Of a stretch of DNA of 64,000 nucleotides, positions 29,699-40,673 are shown piece after piece; the first letter of the stretch is position 1, and every line of letters begins with the position of its first letter. Both the position numbers and the translations under genes were made by a program. Under the pieces are notes generated by a model that saw only the letters and a program-made list of their open reading frames with translations, did not search any database and had not been told where the DNA came from. This DNA is from Gallionella sp. (GTDB lineage: Bacteria; Pseudomonadota; Gammaproteobacteria; Burkholderiales; Gallionellaceae), in NCBI GenBank assembly GCA_030681375.1, contig JAUXWM010000042.1, forward strand, positions 1-64,000, read 5' to 3'.

Positions 29699-30280
29699 CT
29701 AATTCCTCACACCGTCAGCGTTGACGGCATCTGCACCTTGCAACTTGGTCAGCTTGAAAGTCAGGGTAAATTCACTGAGCCGCACACCCTCTGCAGTAGC
29801 CGCGTGTATTTCCACCAAAGCGGGCGCTTCCAGCCAGGCTGAATCTTCGACCGCTCTCATCAGGGTAGAAATTCGCGCATTGGATTGTGCGTAGCCGACC
29901 AGATTGATGGCATCGCCGTTTTGCTTAAGCGTCTTGATGTAAACACCCTCAGGCAAAATGCGCAGCATCTGGTCCAGTAAATGCACCACCTGAGAACGAT
30001 CACTTTGCAGCTTTTCAACCGCGTCCTTGCGTTCCAGCAGGGACTTCGTCTGCTCACGCAACTTCCTGATTTCGGCGATCTGTTTGTCCAGAATGGCCGT
30101 TTCCTCCTGCAAATAGGCGTTACGGCGTTCCTGATAATCTATTTGCGTGCTGATTGCCGCATGCACAAGACCCCACACCAGCACACCCAACAGCAGGGAG
30201 AGTGCGCTCAAGGAGATGAACTGCATCTGTTTGGCGCGCCGCCTTTCCTCGCGGTAAGGCAATAAGTTTATGCGTATCAT
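29699..30280 (-). CDS. pilN: type IV pilus inner-membrane protein PilN
   Basis: 193 aa. It begins with the conserved PilM-binding peptide MIRINLLPYREERRRAK, followed by one membrane helix (about 22-45), a coiled coil and a periplasmic ferredoxin-like domain. The ATG overlaps the pilM stop by four bases. It recruits PilM to the inner membrane and dimerises with PilO. Confidence 0.96.
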   Translation of the reverse strand: MIRINLLPYREERRRAKQMQFISLSALSLLLGVLVWGLVHAAISTQIDYQERRNAYLQEETAILDKQIAEIRKLREQTKSLLERKDAVEKLQSDRSQVVHLLDQMLRILPEGVYIKTLKQNGDAINLVGYAQSNARISTLMRAVEDSAWLEAPALVEIHAATAEGVRLSEFTLTFKLTKLQGADAVNADGVRN

Positions 30281-31377
30281 GTCGGATCAAACCTCCGCAT
30301 TGCCAGACCGCAGGCAACAATCAACGCAGGGGCATCTGCCTGCAACTGACGCGGCTTTACCCGACTGGACAAGGCCATCAAGGCAAACGGATTCGCTACC
30401 ATGGTGCTAACCTGGGTACGCGTGGCCACTGCATCATCCAAGCCAGGCAAAACGGCACTGCCTCCTGCCAGAACAATGTAATCAATCTCGTTATATTGTG
30501 AAGATGTAAAAAAGAATTGCAGCGCGCGCGCGATTTCCATGACCAGATTGTCACGAAATGGCGACAACACATCGCTCTCGTAATTGTCCGGCAAGTTGCC
30601 GTTTCGCTTGGCAAATTCAGCCTGTTCAGCCGACAAGCCGAATTGAGCCTGTATCGCCTGAGTCAGTTGTTCACCGCCAATTTGCTGATCGCGCGTATAA
30701 ATTGATTGCCCGTTACGCATCACATTTACATTCATGACCGATGCGCCAATATCAATCAGCGCCACACATTTGTCTTCCGCGCCATCAGGCAACTGCGCGC
30801 ATATCTGGCTAAATGCCATTTCAGCCGCATAAGGCTCGGCATCCACAACGGCGACTTTCAGGCCCGCCGCTTGAGCCGCGGCCACCCTGTCAACAACATT
30901 TGCCTTGCGGGAAGCTGCCAGCAGCACTTCTATCTCCTCCTCATTGCCGGGCGCGGGGCCTATCACCTGAAAATCCAGATTGACCTCATCAAGCGCAAAA
31001 GGAATATATTGATTCGCTTCGGATTCGACCTGGTATTCCAGGTCTTCATCATTCATGCCGGCAGGCAGTAGAATTCTCTTGGTGATAACCGCAGCTGAAG
31101 GCAGCGCGACGCTGATGTGCTTGATTTTTGTTCCCATGCGCATCCAGGCACGCTGCAGCGTTTCGGCTAGCGCATCCAGATTATTGATGTTGCCGTCAAA
31201 GAACGCATCCTTGGGCAACACCTCTATCACATAGCGCTCCAGAACATAGCCCGCATTTTTCGGCGCCTGACTTAACTCAACCAACTTAACCGAGGATGAA
31301 CTGATGTCCACCCCAATCAGGGGCGGCGCTTTAGTCTGGATAAAATCCAGCAAGATATCAAAATTTACTTTAGGCAT
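30277..31377 (-). CDS. pilM: type IV pilus cytoplasmic ATPase-fold protein PilM
   Basis: 366 aa, actin/FtsA-like fold. N-terminal PPLIGVDISSSSVKLVEL is the phosphate-1 motif, ALIDIGASVMNVNVMRNGQ the phosphate-2 motif, and IVLAGGSAVLPGLDDAVA the adenosine motif. PilM binds the PilN N-terminal peptide on the cytoplasmic face. First gene of pilMNOPQ; mrcA is divergent with 151 bp between the starts. Confidence 0.97.
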   Translation of the reverse strand: MPKVNFDILLDFIQTKAPPLIGVDISSSSVKLVELSQAPKNAGYVLERYVIEVLPKDAFFDGNINNLDALAETLQRAWMRMGTKIKHISVALPSAAVITKRILLPAGMNDEDLEYQVESEANQYIPFALDEVNLDFQVIGPAPGNEEEIEVLLAASRKANVVDRVAAAQAAGLKVAVVDAEPYAAEMAFSQICAQLPDGAEDKCVALIDIGASVMNVNVMRNGQSIYTRDQQIGGEQLTQAIQAQFGLSAEQAEFAKRNGNLPDNYESDVLSPFRDNLVMEIARALQFFFTSSQYNEIDYIVLAGGSAVLPGLDDAVATRTQVSTMVANPFALMALSSRVKPRQLQADAPALIVACGLAMRRFDPT

Positions 31378-31446
31378 AGGCCGTTCGGAGCTTTTCCGTA
31401 CAAAGTGGTTGAAATCCTAGCAACAACCGTCAACACTGTAAAGACG

Positions 31447-31476
31447 TTTTTGGGAGGGCTGTTTATCTCGTATAAT
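31447..31476 (+). promoter_or_regulatory. candidate mrcA promoter
   Basis: A perfect -10 TATAAT at 31471-31476, with TTTTTG at 31447-31452 as a poor -35 at an 18-bp spacing. It lies 52 bp upstream of the mrcA ATG in the pilM-mrcA divergent region. The -10 is convincing; the -35 assignment is weak. Confidence 0.5.
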
Positions 31477-31528
31477 CCATGCGTCCGCTGAACAATACCA
31501 TTTTTCATTATTTTTGAACAATTATTCA

Positions 31529-33838
31529 ATGTCTACACGCCGCTGGCTACTCCCCGTTATCGTTGTACTGACGCTCATCTCGCTGCCGGTATTATTGCTC
31601 GGCATGGCAGCTATGCTGACCTATCCGACCCTGCCGTCCCTAGAGGCGCTGACCGATTACCATCCCAAGGTTCCACTGCGCATCTACAGTGTCGAGGGAA
31701 CATTGCTCGGCGAATTCGGCGAAGAGCGCCGTGCGCTGGTGAAAATTGCCGATGTTCCCGAGACCATGAAGCAGGCCATACTCGCCGCTGAAGATGACCG
31801 GTTTTATCAACACGGCGGCGTTGACTACATGGGCGTATTACGCGCAGCGCTTTCAAATTTTACGGCAGGCGGAACTAAACAGGGTGCCAGCACCATTACC
31901 ATGCAAGTCGCACGAAATTTCTTCCTGTCCAAGGAGAAAACTTTTACGCGCAAGTTTAACGAGATGTTGCTGGCTTTCAAAATTGAGCACTATCTCAGCA
32001 AAGACGACATCTTGCAGCTTTACATCAATCAAATTTACCTCGGGCAGCGCTCTTACGGTTTTGCAGCGGCCTCGCAAATCTATTTCGGCAAACCGCTGAG
32101 CAAAATTTCTCTGGCTGAAGCCGCCATGCTCGCCGGTTTGCCCAAGGCGCCGTCCAGCTATAATCCGGTCGTCAATCCAAAACGTGCGAAATTGCGCCAG
32201 CTTTATGTTCTGCGACGCATGCATGAACTGCGTTACATCGACGACGAGCAATACCATCTGGCCCAAAATCAGGTCATTACAACCCGACGCGGCAGTCAGG
32301 AATTCTCCATAAAATCAAACTATCTGACTGAAATGGTGCGTCAGGTAATTTATGCCAAATACCAGGAAGACACCTACACTCAGGGATTCAAGGTTTACAC
32401 CACCATACGCGAACAGGACCAATTGGCCGCTTATCAGGCGGTACGCAAGGGTGTGCTCGAATATGACCGCCGTCACGGCTATCGCGGCCCCGAGGGCTTC
32501 ATCGACTTGCGACAAGAACGTAGCGAAGAATATCTGGAAGAATCGCTACAGAATTCCACTGAAAATGATGACTTACTGCCCGCCGTGGTGCTGAGCGTTT
32601 CACCTAAGCAGATTCTCGCCTATAGCAGGGGGGGCGAGCGTATCACCCTCAGCGATGAGGGCTTGCGCTTTGCACAGCGCGCCTTGAGCGACAAAGTCGC
32701 TTTAAATCAACGCATTGTCGTCGGCTCCATTATACGCGTGCAAAAAAATGAAAGCGGTGTCTGGCAAATCAGCCAACTCCCGCAAGTAGAAGCCGCATTC
32801 GTATCCGGCAACCCGCTCGACGGCGCGATATATTCTTTGGTCGGCGGCTTTGATTTTAATCACAACCAGTTCAACCACATCACGCAGGCGTGGCGTCAAG
32901 CCGGCTCCAGCGTCAAGCCCTTTATTTATTCTGCATCGCTTGAGAAGGGCTTCACCCCTGCCACCCTTATCAATGACGCGCCGCTGATGTTCGATGCTGA
33001 ACAAACCGGCAGCGAACCCTGGCAGCCCAAGAACTACGATGGCAAATTCGAAGGTCCGATGCGCATGCGTCAGGCGCTGCTCAAATCCAAAAACATGGTC
33101 TCAATACGCCTACTGCAATCCATCACACCCCTGTATGCCCAGGACTACATCACCAAGTTCGGACTGCATGCCGACAAACATCCGCCCTACCTGACTATGG
33201 CACTGGGCGCGGGTTCGGTGACTCCGCTGCAGTTGCTGACCGGTTATTCGGTATTCGCCAATGGCGGTTTCCGCACCACCCCTTACTTCATCCAGCGCGT
33301 TGAAGACGCGCAAGGCCACATTCTCAGCAGCACCATCCCGCAGGTAGCCAACGATGGGGCGGAGCAGGTCATAGATGTGCGCAATGCTTACACCATGGTC
33401 AGCATGATGCAGGATGTGGTCAAACATGGCACAGCCATACGCGCGATGCAGCTTGGCCGTCAGGATCTAGCCGGAAAAACCGGCACCACCAGCGACTCGA
33501 TCGACGCCTGGTTTTGCGGCTTTCAACCCTCCGTGGCCGGCGTAGCCTGGATGGGTTTCGATCAGCCGCGCAGCTTGGGCGACAGGGAAACCGGCGGTGG
33601 CGCCGCGCTGCCCATCTGGATGAGTTATATGGAAAAAGTGCTCAAAAATGTTCCTCAGGTCGAGTACACCCTGCCGGAGGGTATGGTCGCCACGCGCATC
33701 AATGACAACGGGCAGCGCGACGAGAATGGCACGAGGGTCGAATTTTTCTACGAGGAAAACCTGCCCTCTGAATACAGCCTGCCGGCGCCCGTTGAAGCAG
33801 GCAAGCCCGCCGAAACCATTAAAGATCAGCTGCTTTAA
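31529..33838 (+). CDS. mrcA: penicillin-binding protein 1A
   Basis: 769 aa from ATG 31529. Bifunctional peptidoglycan synthase: an N-terminal membrane anchor (about 8-32), a GT51 glycosyltransferase domain (AAEDDRFYQHGGVDYMG; GASTITMQVARNFFL) and a transpeptidase domain with SSVK (nucleophile Ser), SKN and KTGTT. Between them lies an OB-like insert typical of PBP1a. It is divergent from pilM, as in many gamma- and betaproteobacteria. It polymerises glycan and cross-links peptides in the periplasm. Confidence 0.96.
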   Translation: MSTRRWLLPVIVVLTLISLPVLLLGMAAMLTYPTLPSLEALTDYHPKVPLRIYSVEGTLLGEFGEERRALVKIADVPETMKQAILAAEDDRFYQHGGVDYMGVLRAALSNFTAGGTKQGASTITMQVARNFFLSKEKTFTRKFNEMLLAFKIEHYLSKDDILQLYINQIYLGQRSYGFAAASQIYFGKPLSKISLAEAAMLAGLPKAPSSYNPVVNPKRAKLRQLYVLRRMHELRYIDDEQYHLAQNQVITTRRGSQEFSIKSNYLTEMVRQVIYAKYQEDTYTQGFKVYTTIREQDQLAAYQAVRKGVLEYDRRHGYRGPEGFIDLRQERSEEYLEESLQNSTENDDLLPAVVLSVSPKQILAYSRGGERITLSDEGLRFAQRALSDKVALNQRIVVGSIIRVQKNESGVWQISQLPQVEAAFVSGNPLDGAIYSLVGGFDFNHNQFNHITQAWRQAGSSVKPFIYSASLEKGFTPATLINDAPLMFDAEQTGSEPWQPKNYDGKFEGPMRMRQALLKSKNMVSIRLLQSITPLYAQDYITKFGLHADKHPPYLTMALGAGSVTPLQLLTGYSVFANGGFRTTPYFIQRVEDAQGHILSSTIPQVANDGAEQVIDVRNAYTMVSMMQDVVKHGTAIRAMQLGRQDLAGKTGTTSDSIDAWFCGFQPSVAGVAWMGFDQPRSLGDRETGGGAALPIWMSYMEKVLKNVPQVEYTLPEGMVATRINDNGQRDENGTRVEFFYEENLPSEYSLPAPVEAGKPAETIKDQLL

Positions 33839-33853
33839 TGTCACTTCAACGAC

Positions 33854-33888
33854 TCGCCACAGGCTACAAGCTACATGCCACATTCTTC
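33854..33888 (+). repeat. degenerate heptamer array at the start of the nucleotidyltransferase gene
   Basis: Five 7-mers: TCGCCAC, AGGCTAC, AAGCTAC, ATGCCAC, ATTCTTC. They fill the mrcA-downstream gap and run into the first codons of the next gene, supplying its proposed ATG (33875). Degenerate, so less certain than the arrays at 15010, 58216 and 63663. Confidence 0.5.
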
Positions 33889-34459
33889 TAAGCGCGACCT
33901 GATGCGCGAACAGCTGGCGCATCTAGCTGCCAAGCTGATGGCCGAGGGAGTCACTGATTTCGCCTTTGCCAAACGCAAGGCCGCCCGGCAACTCGGCGCG
34001 TCCGACACCCAGCATTTGCCCAGCAATCAGGAAGTACAGGAGGCCTTGCACAGCTATCGCCTGCTTTATCAGCACGACAGCCACCCCGGCGTGCTGCATC
34101 AGCTCCGCACGGAAGCCCTGGACGCAATGCGGCTGCTGGCTGATTTCAATCCCTACCTCACTGGATCAGTCTTGAACGGCGCGGCAGGTGAAAACTCGGA
34201 CATCAACCTGATGCTGTTTTCCGATGATGCCAAAGCCGTACTGCTGTTCCTGCTCAAGCACAAACTGGAATTTGAAGACGGCGAATGGCGAGTGAGACTG
34301 GGCGGTCATGAAGAGACCGTGCCGAGCTACACCCTCACGACTGAATCAGGCACCCAGATACACATCATCGTGCTGCCCGAAAACGCCCGCCACAGCGGCA
34401 GCCGCCACCCGGATACCCATGCGGATATTGCAGCCGTGACGGCGTTGCTGGCGGGATGA
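33875..34459 (+). CDS. small protein with a nucleotidyltransferase-like fold
   Basis: 194 aa from ATG 33875, or 185 aa from ATG 33902; the first start lies in a repeat array with no clear ribosome site. The middle contains LTGSVLNGAAGENSDINLML, resembling the GS...DxD core of minimal nucleotidyltransferases, here with D-I-N in place of D-x-D. A further strand, GTQIHIIVL, lacks the usual third acidic residue. N-terminal helical part is rich in Ala, Lys and Gln. Substrate unknown; the altered acidic residues may mean it is inactive. It follows mrcA by 36 bp and converges on hemB. Confidence 0.65.
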   Translation: MPHSSKRDLMREQLAHLAAKLMAEGVTDFAFAKRKAARQLGASDTQHLPSNQEVQEALHSYRLLYQHDSHPGVLHQLRTEALDAMRLLADFNPYLTGSVLNGAAGENSDINLMLFSDDAKAVLLFLLKHKLEFEDGEWRVRLGGHEETVPSYTLTTESGTQIHIIVLPENARHSGSRHPDTHADIAAVTALLAG

Positions 34460-34462
34460 CTC

Positions 34463-34549
34463 GTAGGGTGGGCAATTGCCCACCTTTGCACCGCGTGGGC
34501 AATTGCCCACCTTTTCACCGCGTGGGCAAATGAAACCTGCCCACCCTAC
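34463..34549. repeat. palindromic element with GTAGGGTGGGCA termini, copy 1
   Basis: 87 bp with perfect inverted ends GTAGGGTGGGCA...TGCCCACCCTAC and internal GTGGGCAATTGCCCAC palindromes. It fills the whole space between the convergent stops of the nucleotidyltransferase gene (34459) and hemB (34551). Related copies lie at 35719-35744 and 55434-55509. Confidence 0.85.
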
Positions 34550-34550
34550 C

Positions 34551-35711
<1,161 letters not shown>

Positions 35712-35718
35712 CTATTCT

Positions 35719-35744
35719 GCGTGGGCTCACGGTGCCCACCCTAC
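35719..35744 (-). repeat. palindromic element with GTAGGGTGGGCA terminus, copy 2 (short)
   Basis: Minus strand: GTAGGGTGGGCAC, 5-nt loop, GCCCACGC. It is half of the longer copies. The stop codon of engB (TAG, 35743-35741) lies inside its GTAGGG end, so the repeat supplies the gene's stop. Confidence 0.8.
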
Positions 35745-36373
35745 TCGTCAATTTCGCCTTCATCAGCCTCAGCCCCACCGTCAGCATTCAACCACCCGGC
35801 AATCACAGCCTCCGCCTCTTCCACACCCTGTTTCTTCAAGCTGGAAAACAATTGCGCGGTACACTGGGGAAAATGTTCGGCCAGATGCGCTTTTACCTTG
35901 AACAAGGTCACTGTAGCTTGCTGGCGGCTGAGTTTATCCGACTTGGTCAGCAGAATGTGCACCGGCTTTCCCGTAGGAGCGAACCAGTCCAGCATGGTTT
36001 CATCCAGCTCGAGCAAAGGGCGGCGTATGTCCATGATGACTATCAGCCCACACAGCTCTTCGCGCTTTTTCAGATAGGTGCTCAGCAGACCTTCCCAGTG
36101 ACGCTTGGCCTCGGGCGGCACTTTGGCATAACCATAGCCGGGCAAATCCACGATATAGCTGTCATTGCCCAGTGAGAAATAATTCAGATGCTGGGTGCGC
36201 CCCGGCGTCTTACTGGTATAGGCCAGACGCACATGATTCGCCAGCGTGTTGATCGCGCTCGACTTACCCGCATTGGAACGCCCCACAAAGGCGACTTCTC
36301 GCCCGCCGTGCATAGGCAGATCCTTGATATGGTTGACGGTGGTGTAAAACGTGGCAAGCGAAAAAAGTCCCAT
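35741..36373 (-). CDS. engB: ribosome biogenesis GTPase EngB/YihA
   Basis: 210 aa from ATG 36373. TRAFAC GTPase: G1 [10 protein letters not shown]2/switch [15 protein letters not shown]3 [12 protein letters not shown]4 LTKSDK, G5 near FSSLKKQG. It assists late assembly of the 50S subunit. The ATG shares one base with the hemL stop (TAATG). The C-terminus after residue 195 ([13 protein letters not shown]) is a short acidic tail that ends in a dispersed repeat. An upstream extension of the frame to 36538 overlaps hemL and is rejected. Confidence 0.95.
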   Translation of the reverse strand: MGLFSLATFYTTVNHIKDLPMHGGREVAFVGRSNAGKSSAINTLANHVRLAYTSKTPGRTQHLNYFSLGNDSYIVDLPGYGYAKVPPEAKRHWEGLLSTYLKKREELCGLIVIMDIRRPLLELDETMLDWFAPTGKPVHILLTKSDKLSRQQATVTLFKVKAHLAEHFPQCTAQLFSSLKKQGVEEAEAVIAGWLNADGGAEADEGEIDE

Positions 36374-37656
36374 TATTTCCAGACCGAGAAGATGGCATCC
36401 GCCGCTGCAATCGTGGCTTGAATGTCGGCCTCGGTGTGCGCTGAGGAAACAAAACCGGCCTCGAATGCCGATGGGGCAAGATACACACCCGCATCCAGCA
36501 TGGCATGGAAGAAACGGTTGAAAGCCTCCTTGTCGCACGCCATGACTTCAGCGTAGCTGGCAGGCACGGCAGCGCTGAAATACAGCCCGAACATGCCGCC
36601 CACCGATTGGGCGCAAAATTCAACACCATGCTTTTTAGCGCTCGCACTCAGGCCTTCCGTCAATTGTTGCGCCAACTGTTCCAGACGCGCATAGAAACCT
36701 TCCGCCTGCACCAGTTTCAGCGTGGCTAAACCCGCCGCCACCGCGACCGGATTGCCCGACAGCGTACCGGCCTGATAGACCGAGCCCAGAGGCGCCAGGC
36801 ATTGCATGATATCGCGACGTCCACCGAACGCGGCGGCAGGCAGCCCGCCACCCATCACCTTGCCCAGCGTGACCAGATCCGGCTTGATACCGTAATAGCC
36901 CTGCGCGCCCTGAAGGCTGACGCGGAATCCGGTCATCACTTCGTCCAGAATCAGCACGGCGCCATGTTCGGTGCACAGCTTGCGTAGCGCAGCCAGAAAT
37001 TCCGGTTTGGGCGTGACCAGATTCATATTGCCCGCAACCGGTTCGACGATCACGGCGGCGATTTCCGCGCCCATCTCGGCAAAGGCCGCTTCCAGGCCGG
37101 CTGCATCGTTGTAATCCAGCACGGTCGTCAGCGAAGCAATCTCGGCGGGCACGCCGGATGAACTCGGCTGACCGAAAGTCAGCGCGCCGGAACCCGCCTT
37201 GACCAGCAAACCATCGGAATGGCCGTGATAACAGCCCTCGAATTTAACGATACGGCTGCGACCGGTAAAACCGCGCGCCAGACGAATGGCCGTCATGGTG
37301 GCTTCGGTGCCGGAACTGACCAGTCTCACCATTTCCAGACTCGGCAACAGCTTGCACAACAACTCGGCTATTTCCAGCTCGGACGCAGTCGGTGCGCCAA
37401 AACCCAGTCCATTCGCCGCCGCATCCTGTACCGCTTTAACTACCTCGGGATGGCAATGCCCGGCAATCATCGGCCCCCATGAACCTACATAATCGATATA
37501 GCGTTTGTCATCCGCATCCCAGACATAAGCGCCCTTGCCACGCTGAAAAAACAACGGCGTGCCGCCCACTGAACGGAAGGCGCGTACCGGCGAATTCACG
37601 CCGCCGGGAATAACCTGTTGCGATGCGTCGAAAAGTTCCTGATTATGAGAAGTCAT
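36373..37656 (-). CDS. hemL: glutamate-1-semialdehyde 2,1-aminomutase
   Basis: 427 aa. PLP enzyme making 5-aminolevulinate by the C5 pathway. The Schiff-base Lys is in [16 protein letters not shown], and DEVMTGFR is the PLP-ring Asp motif. The N-terminal [13 protein letters not shown] is diagnostic for HemL. Its ATG at 37656 lies 14 bases inside the end of thiE. With hemB and hemE this window holds three heme steps. Confidence 0.97.
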   Translation of the reverse strand: MTSHNQELFDASQQVIPGGVNSPVRAFRSVGGTPLFFQRGKGAYVWDADDKRYIDYVGSWGPMIAGHCHPEVVKAVQDAAANGLGFGAPTASELEIAELLCKLLPSLEMVRLVSSGTEATMTAIRLARGFTGRSRIVKFEGCYHGHSDGLLVKAGSGALTFGQPSSSGVPAEIASLTTVLDYNDAAGLEAAFAEMGAEIAAVIVEPVAGNMNLVTPKPEFLAALRKLCTEHGAVLILDEVMTGFRVSLQGAQGYYGIKPDLVTLGKVMGGGLPAAAFGGRRDIMQCLAPLGSVYQAGTLSGNPVAVAAGLATLKLVQAEGFYARLEQLAQQLTEGLSASAKKHGVEFCAQSVGGMFGLYFSAAVPASYAEVMACDKEAFNRFFHAMLDAGVYLAPSAFEAGFVSSAHTEADIQATIAAADAIFSVWK

Positions 37657-38326
37657 GTTGCGTCTTTCTAAACTGATTGTGTAAATTCAAATTTGCCAGC
37701 CGCTGCGCGGCAGACTGGATGTCTTCTGCATCGAACAGCGCCGAGATCACTGCCAGTGCGTCAGCGCCGGCAGCCAACACCGACGCCCCATTTTCTATCG
37801 TAATGCCGCCTATCGCCACCAGCGGCAGTTTAATCTCATTGCGCGCCTGGCGAAGTAACTCCAGCGTTGCCCCCTGCGCATCAGGCTTGGTCGTGGACGC
37901 AAAAAAAGCGCCGAACGCGACATAATCAGCACCCTGACTGGCAGCCTGATGCGCCAGGTTCAGGCGATTATAACAAGACACACCGATAATTTTTCCACTA
38001 CCCAGCACAGCGCGGGCGGCGACTACGCTGCCGTCCTCACTGCCCAGATGCACGCCATCGGCATCCACCTGTCTTGCCAGAGCAGCGTCATCGTTGATGA
38101 TCAGCGGCACGCCATATTCCCGCGTCAATGCGCGCAGCGCCTTCGCCTGCTCCAGTCGCAATGCCGCATTGCCCAGCTTGTTGCGGTACTGCAACACCCG
38201 CACCCCGCCTCGCAACGCCAGACGCACACGGCGCAACAGCTCCGCGGTATCCGGTTCCTCCGGCGCAATCGCATACAGTCCGCTGATAGGCTGTTGAACT
38301 ACGCGACGTGATTCAGCTTGCGCCAA
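37643..38326 (-). CDS. thiE: thiamine-phosphate synthase
   Basis: 227 aa. It joins HMP-PP and THZ-P to form thiamine phosphate. Motifs: [31 protein letters not shown] (pyrophosphate/Mg2+ binding) and [11 protein letters not shown]. Start: no ATG fits. TTG 38326 has AGGAAGGGG six bases upstream, better than the TTG at 38344, so I chose it. It sits 26 bp after thiD and overlaps hemL by 14 bases. I see no TPP riboswitch in front of thiD or thiE. Confidence 0.93.
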   Translation of the reverse strand: MAQAESRRVVQQPISGLYAIAPEEPDTAELLRRVRLALRGGVRVLQYRNKLGNAALRLEQAKALRALTREYGVPLIINDDAALARQVDADGVHLGSEDGSVVAARAVLGSGKIIGVSCYNRLNLAHQAASQGADYVAFGAFFASTTKPDAQGATLELLRQARNEIKLPLVAIGGITIENGASVLAAGADALAVISALFDAEDIQSAAQRLANLNLHNQFRKTQHDFS

Positions 38327-38352
38327 GTCTCGCCCCTTCCTCAAGCCTGCAT

Positions 38353-39192
38353 TTAGTTAAGTCTTTCAGGCTTGCCTTCATCTTCTTCGCCGCGCGCCCA
38401 GAACAGCCGGTCAGGAATGTGCTGCCCCATGCCCGGCCGGAAACCCGCATTCAATGTTTGCCAGGTGTATTCCTGCGCCTCCCTGACCGCGTCAACAACC
38501 TCTACACCTTGCGCCAACAAGGCCGCGATAGCCGAGGCCATGGTGCAGCCCGATCCGTGATAAATCCCCGGCAGACGATCCCAGCTATCGCTGCGCACCA
38601 CACCCTGTTCGTTGTATAAGGTATTGATTACTTTTGAAGTCTGTTCGTGCGTACCGGTAATCAGCACATATTCGCAGCCCATCGCCAGAATACGCTTGGC
38701 GCATTCTTCCAGACTGGGATCATCTTCTTCATCGTCTTCATCCATTGCCAGCCGCCGCGCCTCTATGCTGTTCGGCGTGACAAGGGTAGCCTGTGGAATC
38801 AACAATTCGCGCATCGCATCCAGCATATCCTCGTCAGCCAGCTCATCACCACGCCCCGAAGCCAGCACCGTATCCAGCACAAAAGGGATATCGGGGTAAT
38901 CTGCCAAGACCTCGGCAATCGCCACAACATTTTCCACACTACCCAGCATGCCGATCTTGAAAGCCGACACCGGCACATCTTCCAACATGGCGCGCGCCTG
39001 ATCCACCACCCATTCCGGGTCTATCGGCAGAACGTCTTCCACCCCGCTGGTATCCTGCACCGTGATCGCCGTGACGACCGACAGCGGATGGCACCCCATG
39101 CTGGCGATGGTCAGCATATCGGCCTGCAAACCGGCACCCCCGCTCGGGTCGGTGGCAGCGAAACTCATTACTAGAGGGAACGATTCAGACAT
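38353..39192 (-). CDS. thiD: hydroxymethylpyrimidine/phosphomethylpyrimidine kinase
   Basis: 279 aa, ribokinase fold. SFAATDPSGGAGLQADMLTI is the family N-terminus; the C-terminal GSGCTMASAIAALLAQG holds the anion hole and catalytic region. It phosphorylates HMP and HMP-P for thiamine synthesis, supplying ThiE encoded next. An acidic loop (DEDDEEDDPSLEE, about residue 150) is unusual in composition. The 113 bp upstream to argA carry no clear signal. Confidence 0.94.
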   Translation of the reverse strand: MSESFPLVMSFAATDPSGGAGLQADMLTIASMGCHPLSVVTAITVQDTSGVEDVLPIDPEWVVDQARAMLEDVPVSAFKIGMLGSVENVVAIAEVLADYPDIPFVLDTVLASGRGDELADEDMLDAMRELLIPQATLVTPNSIEARRLAMDEDDEEDDPSLEECAKRILAMGCEYVLITGTHEQTSKVINTLYNEQGVVRSDSWDRLPGIYHGSGCTMASAIAALLAQGVEVVDAVREAQEYTWQTLNAGFRPGMGQHIPDRLFWARGEEDEGKPERLN

Positions 39193-39305
39193 GATGTAAA
39201 TAGTAGTGTTATGCGCAACAGATAGCGCATTTTACCCTATATGTCCGTGATTACTAAACTGATGTTACGCGCACAACGTCCGTGCTGGCAGCCAACGACA
39301 AACGA

Positions 39306-40628
39306 CTAAATTTTTCGCACGAATACCTTGGATTTACGCTGGTAGTTATACAGCGATTTTTTCTGCGCAGGCAATTCGGTAACATCGCTTTCCTTGAAGC
39401 CGCGCTCCAAGAACCAGTGCGCGGTGCGCGTAGTCAAAACGAACAGCTTTTTCAGCTTCTGCGTCTTGGCAAGGGCGGTCATGTGATTGAGTATGGCCTC
39501 GCCGTAGCCGCGATCGCGGCATTGCTCATCGACGGCCATACAGGCAAGTTCGGCGGCCGCCTCGTCCGGAAAGGGATAAAGTGCGGCACAACCGACGATA
39601 CGGTGATCATGCTCCAGCACCACGAAGCGTTCAATCTCGCGCTCCAGCAACTCACGCGAACGACGCACCAATATGCCCTGCTCTTCAAGCGGGATCAGCA
39701 AATTCAAAATGCCGCCCACATCCTCGATCGACGCATCGCGTAACGTGTTGAGCGTCGATTCCACCACCATCGTGCCTATGCCATCATCGCTAAACAGCTC
39801 CTGCAATATGGCACCGTCGGTGTGACGGCTGATCAGATGGGTGCGCGCCACACCAGCTGCGCAGGCGCGCATCGCGCAGGGCAGAAACAGGCTGACATCG
39901 TCGGACAACGTCTGTTTGCCGCCGAGCACCGACTGCACCTGGGCGATGGTCAACTCCTTGAGCAGCTCGCCTTTCTTGTCCTGCACGCCATCAGTGTCCA
40001 TCAAAAACACCAGCTTGTCGGCGTCCAGCGCGATGGCGGTCGCGGTGGCGACATCTTCCAGCGTGAGATTAAATACCTCGCCGGTGGGCGAATAGCCGAG
40101 CGGCGAGAGCAGCACCACTTCGCCAAATTCCATGCGATCGTTCAGCGCGGCGACATCCACCTTGCGCACGGAACCGGTGTGTTGCAAATCCACGCCGTTG
40201 ATCACGCCTATCGGCTGTGCAGTGATGAAATTACCGCCCGCCACACGTATGTCGGCGTTAGCCATCGGCGAATTCGCCAGCCCCATCGACAGCAGCGCCT
40301 CGATCTCGACACGCACGCGACCCACCGATTCCTTGACGCACTGCATCGCCTCGGCATTCGTCATGCGTATGCCCTGATGGTAGGTATCCTCCAGATTTTT
40401 CCCGGCCAGATGCTGCTCGATCTGCGGGCGCGCACCATGCACCAGCACCAGCCGGATACCAAGCGCGGCGAGCAAATTGAAATCATGCGTCAACTCGACG
40501 AATTTGCCATCGGCGACCATTTCGCCCCCGAAGGCGATGACAAAAGTCTTGCCGCGAAAGCTGTTGATATAGGGCGCGACCGAACGAAACCAGGCGACGA
40601 AATCAGCGGGATTGGTCTTGATTGGCAT
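39306..40628 (-). CDS. argA: N-acetylglutamate synthase
   Basis: 440 aa. N-terminal amino-acid kinase-like domain (about 20-280; FVIAFGGEMV, LVLVHGARPQIEQHL) and C-terminal GNAT acetyltransferase domain (about 295-440; LACMAVDEQCRDRGYGEAILNHM, the acetyl-CoA loop). It catalyses the first step of arginine synthesis and is usually inhibited by arginine through the kinase-like domain. Length is standard for the classical ArgA. ATG 40628. Confidence 0.96.
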   Translation of the reverse strand: MPIKTNPADFVAWFRSVAPYINSFRGKTFVIAFGGEMVADGKFVELTHDFNLLAALGIRLVLVHGARPQIEQHLAGKNLEDTYHQGIRMTNAEAMQCVKESVGRVRVEIEALLSMGLANSPMANADIRVAGGNFITAQPIGVINGVDLQHTGSVRKVDVAALNDRMEFGEVVLLSPLGYSPTGEVFNLTLEDVATATAIALDADKLVFLMDTDGVQDKKGELLKELTIAQVQSVLGGKQTLSDDVSLFLPCAMRACAAGVARTHLISRHTDGAILQELFSDDGIGTMVVESTLNTLRDASIEDVGGILNLLIPLEEQGILVRRSRELLEREIERFVVLEHDHRIVGCAALYPFPDEAAAELACMAVDEQCRDRGYGEAILNHMTALAKTQKLKKLFVLTTRTAHWFLERGFKESDVTELPAQKKSLYNYQRKSKVFVRKI

Positions 40629-40673
40629 GGAATATCCTTTTCAGTTTATAAAGAGAGCAGGTGCAAGAGTGAA

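Noticed and set aside
31405..31433. pilM promoter with TTGACG at 31428-31433
   Set aside because: A good -35 is present on the minus strand, but no acceptable -10 lies at 16-18 bp.
38327..39305. TPP riboswitch near thiD/thiE
   Set aside because: No CTGAGA...ACC-type conserved core was seen in front of either gene.
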